From Streptomyces sp. CB02056 (GTDB lineage: Bacteria > Actinomycetota > Actinomycetes > Streptomycetales > Streptomycetaceae): a DNA stretch of 64,000 nt. Below are positions 35,505 through 42,757 of this stretch, piece by piece. Each line of letters opens with the position of its first letter. Positions within the stretch are counted from its first letter, which is position 1. The stretch covers positions 289,267-353,266 of the forward strand of contig NZ_LIPD01000005.1 in NCBI RefSeq assembly GCF_001905545.1, read 5' to 3'. A model generated the notes under the pieces. It ran no database searches and had not been told where the DNA came from. It saw only the letters and a program-made list of their open reading frames with translations. Position numbers and translations under genes: made by a program.

Positions 35505-36995
35505 TCACTCGGACGCCGCGCCGAGCGCCGGGGCCGCGAGCCGGCTCCGGCGGCTGATGTACCAGGCGGCCGCGCCGCACAGCAGCGCCAGCACGGAGAC
35601 CGCCAGCAGGACGTCGGAGGCCGAGGACACCAGGCCCGCCAGCAGCAGCGGCCCGCACAGGCCGCCCAGCCGGTTGAAGAAGGAGACCCAGCCGGTGGTC
35701 CGGCCGCGCCGTTCCGGATCGGCCAGGTCGGCCGCGATCGGCAGGAAGATCGCGGCCATCGAGTTCACCGAGAACAGCGCCGCCACCAGCGCGCCCGCGC
35801 AGATCCAGCCCACCTGCGCCACCGCGCCGCTGGCGGTGAGCGCCAGCAGCAGCACGGCGGTGACGGTGGCCAGGCCCGCCGCCATGCTGGTCGGGCCGAA
35901 CCGGCGGTAGCCCAGCATCAGCAGCAGGGCGCACGGGACCATCACCACCGCCGCCACGGTCAGCATCAGGTTCGCGGTGCGCACCGGCACACCGCCGATC
36001 CGGGCCAGGCTCGGCACCCAGGTGGTGAGGCCGAAGGTGAGCAGGCCGATCAGGGTGGCGAACGCCCGCTGCAGGCCGTGGGTGAGGGCCCGCGCGGACC
36101 GTGAGTCCCGCCGCGGGACCGCTGCGCTCCGCGCCGCCGGGGCGGAGAGCGCCACGTAGTCGGGAACGAAGGGCGTCAGCACGGCCAGCACGGCGCCGGT
36201 GGGGGCGCCGATCAGCCAGAGGATCCGCCAGCCGAACACCGGCTCCAGCCACAGGGCCGAGCCGGCGGCGATCAGGTAGCCGACGGCGGTGGCGACGACG
36301 GAGAGCGCCACCACCACCGAGCCGCGGACCCGCCCGCCGACCGCCTCGGTGAGCAGGGTGATCAGCAGCGGGGCGAGGCCGCCGACCGCCAGACCCATCA
36401 GCCCGCACATCAGCAGGTTCCCACGGAAGGAGGGCATCGAGCCGCACATGCTCGTGGCGGTGAAGCCGAGGGTGGCGATCAGGTAGGAGCTGCGGCGCCC
36501 GATCCGGTCGGTGAGCACGCCGAACAGCAGTGCCCCGGCCGCCGTCCCGGTCAGTCCGCAGACCGCCAGCAGGGAGGCCGTCCGGGGGTCGAGGCCGTAG
36601 TCGGCCCGCATGCCGGGGATGACGAAGCCCAGCGTGGAGGTCTTGCTGATGTCGACGGTCAGGGCGGCCGTACCGATGACGGCGATCAGCAGCCGGCCGC
36701 GCCGGCCCGCACGGAGTTCGGTCGGGGCCGAGCGCGGCCGTCCGCGCAGGGCGGCGCCGGCCACCACGAGCAGCAGTCCGGCGAAGGCGGTGAACATCTC
36801 CGGCATCTCCGCCAGCGGCATGCCGCTGAGCTTCCGTCCGGCGTCGGCCGGGGCGTGCGCCATCTCCATCGGCATCGGCATCGGCATCGCGGGGTCCATG
36901 GCGAAGGCGTGGTGGAAGGCCAGTGCGGAGGAGACCAGCACGATCGCGCTGCCCGCGTACAGGAGCATCGCGGCGCCGAGGGGTCTGGAGAACAC
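35505..36995 (-). CDS. MFS transporter with Met/His-rich N-terminal extension
   Basis: A 496-residue major facilitator transporter. The classic loop GVLTDRIGRRSSYLIA is present near residue 155, and 12 transport helices follow from about residue 90. Ahead of them is an unusual extension: one hydrophobic helix (LLYAGSAIVLVSSALAFHHA), then a stretch rich in Met, His and Pro (MDPAMPMPMPMEMAH), then another helix. Such Met-rich loops can bind soft metals such as copper. GTG 36995 has GAAAGG upstream; ATG 36968 is an alternative. It is divergent from a TetR gene, the usual layout for a regulated drug exporter. Confidence 0.85.
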   Translation of the reverse strand: MFSRPLGAAMLLYAGSAIVLVSSALAFHHAFAMDPAMPMPMPMEMAHAPADAGRKLSGMPLAEMPEMFTAFAGLLLVVAGAALRGRPRSAPTELRAGRRGRLLIAVIGTAALTVDISKTSTLGFVIPGMRADYGLDPRTASLLAVCGLTGTAAGALLFGVLTDRIGRRSSYLIATLGFTATSMCGSMPSFRGNLLMCGLMGLAVGGLAPLLITLLTEAVGGRVRGSVVVALSVVATAVGYLIAAGSALWLEPVFGWRILWLIGAPTGAVLAVLTPFVPDYVALSAPAARSAAVPRRDSRSARALTHGLQRAFATLIGLLTFGLTTWVPSLARIGGVPVRTANLMLTVAAVVMVPCALLLMLGYRRFGPTSMAAGLATVTAVLLLALTASGAVAQVGWICAGALVAALFSVNSMAAIFLPIAADLADPERRGRTTGWVSFFNRLGGLCGPLLLAGLVSSASDVLLAVSVLALLCGAAAWYISRRSRLAAPALGAASE

Positions 36996-37147
36996 GGGGC
37001 GGCCTTTCGGTCGGGGGCGGCGGTCGCGCCGGGTGACTGGGAAGCTACGCCGGGCGTCCTGAGGGCCGCTTCTCGCAGTGTGCTGGGATCGGGAGTTGTG
37101 GACCCGCGACCGGTTCCGGCACCACGGCGTTTTGGTTGACTGGGGAC

Positions 37148-37828
37148 ATGAGTCCGCGTCGCTCGGATCCCCGTGCCCGCCCGGGGCTGGTGACCATCGC
37201 CGCCCGGCTGCTGGCGGAGGAGGGGCCGCAGGCACTGTCCACCCGCCGCATCGCGAGCGAGGTCGGCACCTCGACGATGGCCCTGTACACCCACTTCAAC
37301 GGAATGCGCGGGCTGGCGCGGGCCATCGTCCACGAGGGGTTCGCCCGGCTCCAGCAGCACTTCACCCAGGTGCGGCCCAGTGACGACCCGGTGTGCGACC
37401 TCGCGCTGCTGGGCCGTGCCTACCGGTGCAACGCGCTGGCCAACCCCCACCTGTACGCGGTGATGTTCGGCGGTTCCTCGCTGGCCGGGTTCTCGCTCGA
37501 CGAGGAGGACCGCCAGTACGGCCGCTACACGCTGGCCGGTGTGACCGAGTGCGCGGCCCGGTGCGTCGGGGCGGGCCGGTTCCGCCCGGCGGACCCGGAA
37601 CTGGTGGCGCACCAGATGTGGTCGGCGGTGCACGGCCTGGTCGTCCTGGAGCTCGGCGGCTACCTGATCGAGCCCTGCGACGCCGACCGCCTGCTGGAGG
37701 CGCAGCTGGTGGGGCTGATGGTCGGTGTCGGCGACACCCGGGAGGCCGCCGCCGGATCGGTGGCGGCCTCGGCCCGGCGGCTGCGGGAGGAGGTGGTGCC
37801 GGTGGTGGACGCGGCGGGGCCGGAATAG
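37148..37828 (+). CDS. TetR-family regulator divergent from the MFS pump
   Basis: A 226-residue TetR protein. The DNA-binding domain is VTIAARLLAEEGPQALSTRR (15-34) followed by IASEVGTSTMALYTHFNGMRGL, with the ALYTHF recognition helix. The C-terminal part begins near 75 and resembles TetR_C proteins that sense lipophilic compounds (VMFGGSSLAGFS near 105). An in-frame TTG 12 nt upstream is less likely to be the start. It and the MFS gene at 35505 share a 152-bp divergent region, so it probably represses the pump until its ligand, perhaps the enediyne, is made. No clear operator palindrome was found. Confidence 0.83.
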   Translation: MSPRRSDPRARPGLVTIAARLLAEEGPQALSTRRIASEVGTSTMALYTHFNGMRGLARAIVHEGFARLQQHFTQVRPSDDPVCDLALLGRAYRCNALANPHLYAVMFGGSSLAGFSLDEEDRQYGRYTLAGVTECAARCVGAGRFRPADPELVAHQMWSAVHGLVVLELGGYLIEPCDADRLLEAQLVGLMVGVGDTREAAAGSVAASARRLREEVVPVVDAAGPE

Positions 37829-37984
37829 TCCGGCGCCGGGCACCCGAACTCCTTCCGGACCGCTTTCTCCCGTCGTGCTCTTGCCGTTCGGAACGTCTTG
37901 GTGGAGAAGGGCCGCTGCGCTAGCTTCTCGAACAGGAGGCATTGTCCGCCATCCGCCAGGAGAATTCGGGGAGTGTGGGAGAGC

Positions 37985-38617
37985 ATGCAGCCGAAGACCT
38001 ACGAGTACGATCCGGCCGTGTTCGACTTCGCCGCGGCGGTGCGGTCGATCTACCGGACCGAGGACCTGAGCGCGTTGCGGCCGGACGCCCCGATGGAGCT
38101 GCTCACCTGGCGGACCGACCAGTCCACGGAGTTCCACGCCGCCTTCTACCGGGAGTTCGAGCCCAGGCTCCGGGACCTGTACCGCGGCTTCGTGAAATCC
38201 TTCGTGCCGGACGTGCTCGGCACCGACGAGTTCTGCTTCCAGCGCGTTCCCACCTTCCGGATCCATTTCCCGGGAAATGTCGCGGTCGGCGAGTTCCACA
38301 AGGACGGCGACTACCACCACGCCGACGGCGAGGTGAACTTCTGGCTGCCGCTGACCCGGGCCTGGGGGACCAACTCCGTGTGGGTCGAGCGGGAGCAGGG
38401 GTCGGAGGACTACGCGGCGACCGAACTCGACGTGGGGCAGCTGCTGGTCTTCGACGCGGTCGGCTGGAACCACGGGAACAAGGTGAACGACACCGACTCG
38501 ACCCGGGTGAGCTTCGACTTCCGCTGCATCCGGCTCGCCGACTACCGCGCCTCGGACCTGCGGACGGTGGACGCCGGCCGGGGGCTGTGGATCGGGGACT
38601 ACTTCGACGTCTTCTGA
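37985..38617 (+). CDS. StrG-like cupin/2-oxoglutarate oxygenase-like protein
   Basis: A 210-residue protein resembling the streptomycin biosynthesis protein StrG and related non-heme iron oxygenases. A probable iron triad is visible: His105 and Asp107 in GEFHKDGDYHH and His163 in GWNHGNKVN, with Arg174 well placed for a 2-oxoglutarate carboxylate. The LPLTRAWGTNSVWVER stretch is the part I recognise from StrG. It could hydroxylate the core or a sugar; the substrate is unknown. The ATG at 37985 has GGGAGAGC upstream. It is transcribed alone and converges on the DUF899 gene across a strong terminator. Confidence 0.65.
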   Translation: MQPKTYEYDPAVFDFAAAVRSIYRTEDLSALRPDAPMELLTWRTDQSTEFHAAFYREFEPRLRDLYRGFVKSFVPDVLGTDEFCFQRVPTFRIHFPGNVAVGEFHKDGDYHHADGEVNFWLPLTRAWGTNSVWVEREQGSEDYAATELDVGQLLVFDAVGWNHGNKVNDTDSTRVSFDFRCIRLADYRASDLRTVDAGRGLWIGDYFDVF

Positions 38618-38631
38618 CCGGTTCCGCTCCG

Positions 38632-38672
38632 GCGCCGCCGGCCCCGCGTCCGTGACGCGGGGCCGGCGGCGC
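38632..38672. terminator. Bidirectional terminator between StrG-like and DUF899 genes
   Basis: GCGCCGCCGGCCCCGCGTC (38632-38650) pairs perfectly with 38654-38672 around a 3-nt loop, a 19-bp stem between convergent genes. Confidence 0.88.
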
Positions 38673-38682
38673 ACCGGCGCGG

Positions 38683-39372
38683 TCATCCCAACTGGCGGCC
38701 CAACGGCGTCAGGTCCAGGTAGTTGTGGACGGCGAGGAGGATGTCCAGCCCGCGCGAGAAGGTCGAGTAGGTGTGGTAGACCTCCTCGCCGTCCCGCAGG
38801 AAGACGCTGACCGCGGGGAGTTCGTGGCCCCAGATGTCCCAGGGGCCGACGGCGGCCTCGTGCTCCTCCCTGGTCCGGAAGTTGATCAGGAGCGGGGTCA
38901 CGGACTCGTCCAGCGTGGCGTGGAAGTCGTAGTTGAAGCGGCTCCCGTATGACGAGTAGTACGGGATGTCCCAGCCCATCCGCTCCTTGTACCGGCGGAT
39001 CTTCTCCTGCGGCGCGCGGGAGACCAGCACCAGCGTGGTGTCCCGCTCGTGCAGGTGCGGCAGGTACCCGATCTCCCGGATCTGGAACCGGCAGCTGGGG
39101 CAGCCCTCCTCCCACTCCGGGTCGAACATCACGTGATGGACGATCAGTTGCCGGCGCCCCTCGAAGAGGTCGGCCAGGGACGCCTTGCCGTCGGGGCCCT
39201 CGAAGACGTAGTCCTCCTCGACCCGGACCATCGGGAGCCGCCTGCGCTCGGCGCTCAGCGCCTCCCGGGCGTGCGTGAACTCCTTCTCCCTGACCAGGAA
39301 CTCCCGGCGGGCGGCGAGCCACTCCTCCCGCCCGACGACCCGGGGGAGCTCCGACTGCGGTTCCGTGTCCAT
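38683..39372 (-). CDS. DUF899 thioredoxin-like protein
   Basis: A 229-residue cytoplasmic protein of the DUF899 family (thioredoxin-like fold). Family features are LPMVRVEEDYVFEGPDG near 46, LIVHHVMFDPEWEEGCPSCRF with a CPSC pair near 91-94, and RMGWDIPYYSSYGSRFNYDF near 130. The fold and CxxC suggest a thiol-linked redox or binding role. The ATG at 39372 has a weak ribosome site, and a 15-bp tandem repeat separates it from the upstream MFS gene. In an enediyne cluster a thiol protein could help self-protection because thiols trigger or quench enediynes; this is speculation. Confidence 0.8.
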   Translation of the reverse strand: MDTEPQSELPRVVGREEWLAARREFLVREKEFTHAREALSAERRRLPMVRVEEDYVFEGPDGKASLADLFEGRRQLIVHHVMFDPEWEEGCPSCRFQIREIGYLPHLHERDTTLVLVSRAPQEKIRRYKERMGWDIPYYSSYGSRFNYDFHATLDESVTPLLINFRTREEHEAAVGPWDIWGHELPAVSVFLRDGEEVYHTYSTFSRGLDILLAVHNYLDLTPLGRQLG

Positions 39373-39397
39373 GGTGCCGTTCTTCCTCTCGTGCGGT

Positions 39398-39472
39398 GCG
39401 GTGTTCCGTACTGCGGTGTTCCGTACTGCCGTGTTACGTACGGCGGTGTTCCGGGCCGCGGTGTTCCGCGGC
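39398..39472. repeat. Five tandem 15-bp repeats between an MFS gene and the DUF899 gene
   Basis: Five contiguous units based on GCGGTGTTCCGTACT (39398-39412, 39413-39427, 39428-39442, 39443-39457, 39458-39472). Units 1 and 2 are identical; 3 to 5 differ at two to four positions. It fills the 116-bp gap between two minus-strand genes. Because the unit is a multiple of three it creates a chance reading frame with repeated Arg-Asn-Thr-Ala-Val, which I do not consider coding. Confidence 0.85.
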
Positions 39473-39488
39473 GCTCTGCTGCGGCGGG

Positions 39489-41075
39489 TCATTCCACGGC
39501 CGTGGCCGTCGGTGCGGGCGACTCCTCCGCCGCCGGGGACACCGCCCCGGCCGCGGAGCGCGACCCGAGCGCGCCGAGCGCCAGCACACCGAGGGCGGCG
39601 ACCAGGACGGCACTGACCACGGCGGCGGCGTTCAGGCCCGAGGTGAACGCGTCGCGCGCGTGCTCGAGCAGGCGCGCGCCCGCGTCCCCGGACAGCCGCC
39701 CGGCCTCCTGCGCGGCGGCCTCGACGCTCTGCCGGACGTCGGGGAGCGCGCCGGCCGGGGCCCCGGACGGGCTGAAGCCGTCCATCCGGGCACCGTAGAC
39801 GGCGGCTCCTATGCTTCCCAGCGCGGCCACCCCCAGCGAGATGCCGAAGTCGCCGCTGGTCTGCGAGAGCGCCGCCGCCGCCCCGGCGTTCGCGGGGGGC
39901 ACGGAACCCACCACGAGGTCCTGGCCGAGCGCGCCCACGAACCCGATCCCGAGGAAGACCAGGATGATGCCGCCCACCAGCTGGGACAGCCCGTCCGAGG
40001 TGTCCAGGACCGCGAGCAGCGCGAAGCCGACCGCGGCGAGGCCCATGCCGGCGGCGATCACCACCCGGGGGGTGAACCGGCGTGCGGCGAGCGGCGCCAG
40101 CATGCTCCCGACCACCATCGCCAGCGAGGACGGGACGAGCCACAGGCCCGCGTGCAGCGGGGTGAACCCCTCGACCGACTGCAGGTACCGGCTGATCAGG
40201 AACATCACCCCGCCCTGGGTGGCCACGCCGAGCATCAGGATCACCAGCGCCGCGGTGAACGCGAGCCGCTTGAAGAGCCGGACGTCGAGGAGCGGGTCGG
40301 CGAGCCGGCGCTGCCGCGCCACGAACACGGCCCCGAAGGCCAGGCCGGCGACGGCCGCGGCCGCGCCCAGCGGCTGGACCCCGTCCCGGGCCATGTCCTT
40401 GATGCCGTAGACCAGGGGAAGCATCGCCAGCAGGGACAGGGCGACGCTCAGCGGGTCCGCGCCGCGGACCTGCGGGGAGCGGTACTCGGGCAGGAACACC
40501 GGGCCGACGGCCAGCAGCAGCACCATCACCGGGATGGCCAGCAGGAAGACCGAGCCCCACCAGAAGTGGCTGAGCAGCGCGCCGCCGATGACCGGCCCGG
40601 CGGCCGCGCCGCCCATGAAGCAGCTCATCCACACCGCGAAGGCCATGCCGCGCTGCCGCGGGTCCTGGAACATGTTGCTGATCAGCGCGAGCGTGGAGGG
40701 CATCAGGGTGGCCCCGGCGACGCCCATCGCGGCGCGCGCCGCGATCAGCATGCCCGGGCTGGTCGACCAGGCGGCCACCGCCGAGGCGATCCCGAAGGCC
40801 ACCGCGCCGTACAGCAGCAGCTTGCGGCGGCCGACGCGGTCACCCAGCGTGCCCATGGTGACCAGGAAGCCGGCCGTCAGGAAGCCGTACACGTCGGTGA
40901 TCCACAGCTGCTCGGTGGCGCCGGCCCCGAGGTCGTCGGTCAGGCTGGGCAGCGCCAGGTAGGTCACGCTGAGATCCAGCGCGAGCAGGAGTGTGGGCAG
41001 GGCGAGAACCGCCAGGCCCGTCCACTCGCGGCGCCCCGCTCGCGGCGGGGAGGCCGCGGTCGTCGGCGAGGTCAT
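39489..41075 (-). CDS. MFS drug exporter, DHA2 (14-TMS) family
   Basis: A 528-residue EmrB/QacA-type proton antiporter. Around 14 hydrophobic segments are visible. The DHA motifs are present: ALDLSVTYLALPSLTDDLGA near 33 (motif D1), GTLGDRVGRRKLLLYG near 75 (motif A) and ARAAMGVAGATLMPSTLALI near 112 (motif C, antiporter). The C-terminal 60 residues form a loop rich in Ala and Glu. Exporters of this family commonly give resistance to the metabolite of their own cluster, so it is a strong candidate for enediyne efflux. It precedes the DUF899 gene on the same strand. Confidence 0.9.
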   Translation of the reverse strand: MTSPTTAASPPRAGRREWTGLAVLALPTLLLALDLSVTYLALPSLTDDLGAGATEQLWITDVYGFLTAGFLVTMGTLGDRVGRRKLLLYGAVAFGIASAVAAWSTSPGMLIAARAAMGVAGATLMPSTLALISNMFQDPRQRGMAFAVWMSCFMGGAAAGPVIGGALLSHFWWGSVFLLAIPVMVLLLAVGPVFLPEYRSPQVRGADPLSVALSLLAMLPLVYGIKDMARDGVQPLGAAAAVAGLAFGAVFVARQRRLADPLLDVRLFKRLAFTAALVILMLGVATQGGVMFLISRYLQSVEGFTPLHAGLWLVPSSLAMVVGSMLAPLAARRFTPRVVIAAGMGLAAVGFALLAVLDTSDGLSQLVGGIILVFLGIGFVGALGQDLVVGSVPPANAGAAAALSQTSGDFGISLGVAALGSIGAAVYGARMDGFSPSGAPAGALPDVRQSVEAAAQEAGRLSGDAGARLLEHARDAFTSGLNAAAVVSAVLVAALGVLALGALGSRSAAGAVSPAAEESPAPTATAVE

Positions 41076-41223
41076 GGGTACGTCCTCCAGAGTCGGGTTG
41101 TACGGGACGGGACCGCCCCCGGAGGGCGTCCGTCACCCCGGGGTCGGAGCCGCGGCCTGCGATCCGACATCCGCTTCGCTATCGTCGTCCACGAAGTTCC
41201 GGAACAGGCCGCGGAGGACGTGC

Positions 41224-41577
41224 GTGAAGTACATGCTGCTGATCTACAGCGACCCGGTGGTGTGGGAGGCGCTCACGGAGGCGGAGCGGGCCTCGCTCGG
41301 CCCCGAGCACGCGGCGCTGATCGGCGAACTGGAGGCGTCCGGGGAGTGGGTCGGCGGCTCGGTGCTGGCTCCCCCGGAGCGGAGCCGGGCGGTGCGGGTC
41401 CGCAACGGCGCGGTGCAGGTCGTGGACGGTCCGTTCGCCGAGGTCAAGGAGCACCTGGCGGGCTACGACATCGTCGACTGCGACGGCATGGAGCGGGCGG
41501 CGGAGATCGCCGCCCGCATTCCCGACGCCCGGCTGGCCCGGGTGGAGATCAGGCCCATGGTGGGGCCGGAGGCGTGA
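41224..41577 (+). CDS. YCII-related DGPF-domain protein
   Basis: A 117-residue protein with the YCII/DGPF fold: KYMLLIYSDPVVWEALT at the start, the diagnostic VVDGPFAEVKEHLAGYDIVD in the middle and a ferredoxin-like end (ARIEIRPM-type). DGPF proteins are normally encoded next to ECF42-type sigma factors and act with them. Here that sigma factor lies at 51567, ten kilobases away on the same strand. GTG 41224 has GGAGG six bases upstream. It is divergent from the DHA2 exporter and converges on the DUF2306 gene. Confidence 0.82.
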   Translation: MKYMLLIYSDPVVWEALTEAERASLGPEHAALIGELEASGEWVGGSVLAPPERSRAVRVRNGAVQVVDGPFAEVKEHLAGYDIVDCDGMERAAEIAARIPDARLARVEIRPMVGPEA

Positions 41578-41602
41578 CCGGAGGGGCCCGGCGGCCCTTC
41601 CC

Positions 41603-42349
41603 TCAGGCGGACACCGGGAGCCGTCGCCGCGGCTTCCGGTCCAGCCAGAGCTGCACGAGGACGAGGTTGACCATCCAGCCGAGCCAGCGCGCGACCTCGA
41701 ACAGGTAGTCGAGCGGGACGGGCGCTCCCGTGTGGACCATGACGTCGACCATGGCGCGGCCCCACAGCACGCCGGCGGCGAGCGCGAAGCTCCGCAGCAT
41801 CCACCGGCGGTGCTCGGCCCAGCGGTGCCGGCGGGCCGCCACCGTCCCGGCCACCGTGGTCGCGATCCACAGCAGCGCCTGGAGCGCGATCCCGATGTCG
41901 CCGCGCCACTCGGGCATCAGCGGCATGATCACCAGCGCGGTGACGGCACAGGGCAGGGCGCCGGCGTACACGTAGAGCCGGCCGCTGAGCCGGTGCACCC
42001 GCGGGCGGGTCCGCCGCAGCCCGGGCCACAGCTGGAGCACGACGGTGACCAGCGCGATCGACCCGAAGGCGATGTGCGCCACCAGGACCGCGTAGTGCCA
42101 CGGGACCTGGGGGTCCAGGTTGATGCGCGCCTTCGCCGGATCGAAGCGCAGGTAGGGCGGGAGCTCGTCGACGAGGAAGAGCCCGACGAGCAGGGCGAGC
42201 AGCGCGGCCCACCGGCGGGCGGAGGCCCGCCCCGCGCCCCGCCCGCCGTCCGCGCCCCCTCCGCCGGACTCGTCCCGCCCGCCGGAGTCGCGGCGCCGGC
42301 CGGACTCGGGGAGCGCGGCGGTGGCGGTGCTGTCGGTCTGCTGAGCCAT
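41603..42349 (-). CDS. DUF2306 membrane protein
   Basis: A 248-residue integral membrane protein. A low-complexity, Gly/Ser/Arg-rich cytoplasmic start of about 45 residues is followed by six or seven hydrophobic segments. The histidines in HYAVLVAHIAFGSIALV, HRLSGRLYVYAG and HRWAEHRRWMLRSFALAAG are typical of DUF2306, a family of unknown function with a possible heme-binding helical bundle. GAAGGA precedes the ATG at 42349. It is divergent from the berberine-bridge-type oxidase. There is no specific tie to the pathway beyond position. Confidence 0.72.
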   Translation of the reverse strand: MAQQTDSTATAALPESGRRRDSGGRDESGGGGADGGRGAGRASARRWAALLALLVGLFLVDELPPYLRFDPAKARINLDPQVPWHYAVLVAHIAFGSIALVTVVLQLWPGLRRTRPRVHRLSGRLYVYAGALPCAVTALVIMPLMPEWRGDIGIALQALLWIATTVAGTVAARRHRWAEHRRWMLRSFALAAGVLWGRAMVDVMVHTGAPVPLDYLFEVARWLGWMVNLVLVQLWLDRKPRRRLPVSA

Positions 42350-42757
42350 GGGTGTCCTTCCCCGCCCGGGTGACGAATGGCCGCCAGCTTCACAAACCGA
42401 GCGGCCGGACGGCACCTCCCGGCTTGCTGTCCCTCCTGCGCAATCCACGAGAAGACAGGGGCCGCTGCGACGGACGACGATGCGTCTGGAGCCGATCGGG
42501 GCGACGGGCGAGGAGGGACGGCTGTGCTGGACGGTGTCGGGGACCGGTCGGGTCCGCAGCGTCCGGGGTCCGATCAGGTCGATCTCATGGTTCGTCAACT
42601 CACCTGTACGCTGACGGAGTTCGTCGAACGAACCCCCGGGCCTCGACGTGCCGCCGCGTGGCCGCCCCGGTCACCGCGCCGGTCCGCGCCCACGTGCGGA
42701 GGCTTCGCCGAGAGCCGCCGGGGAGACAACTCCGCCCACTGTTTCCGGAGGTAGTAC
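42350..42757. promoter_or_regulatory. Divergent intergenic region upstream of the oxidase/sugar genes
   Basis: A 408-bp gap. Overlapping ORFs of 88-137 codons in three frames look non-coding: skewed composition and no plausible ribosome site. It should contain promoters for the DUF2306 gene and for the long plus-strand run beginning at 42758. I found no strong palindrome. Confidence 0.5.

Noticed and set aside
42377..42754. 125-codon frame in the gap before the BBE oxidase
   Set aside because: No ribosome site, no family resemblance and biased composition; better explained as non-coding promoter DNA.
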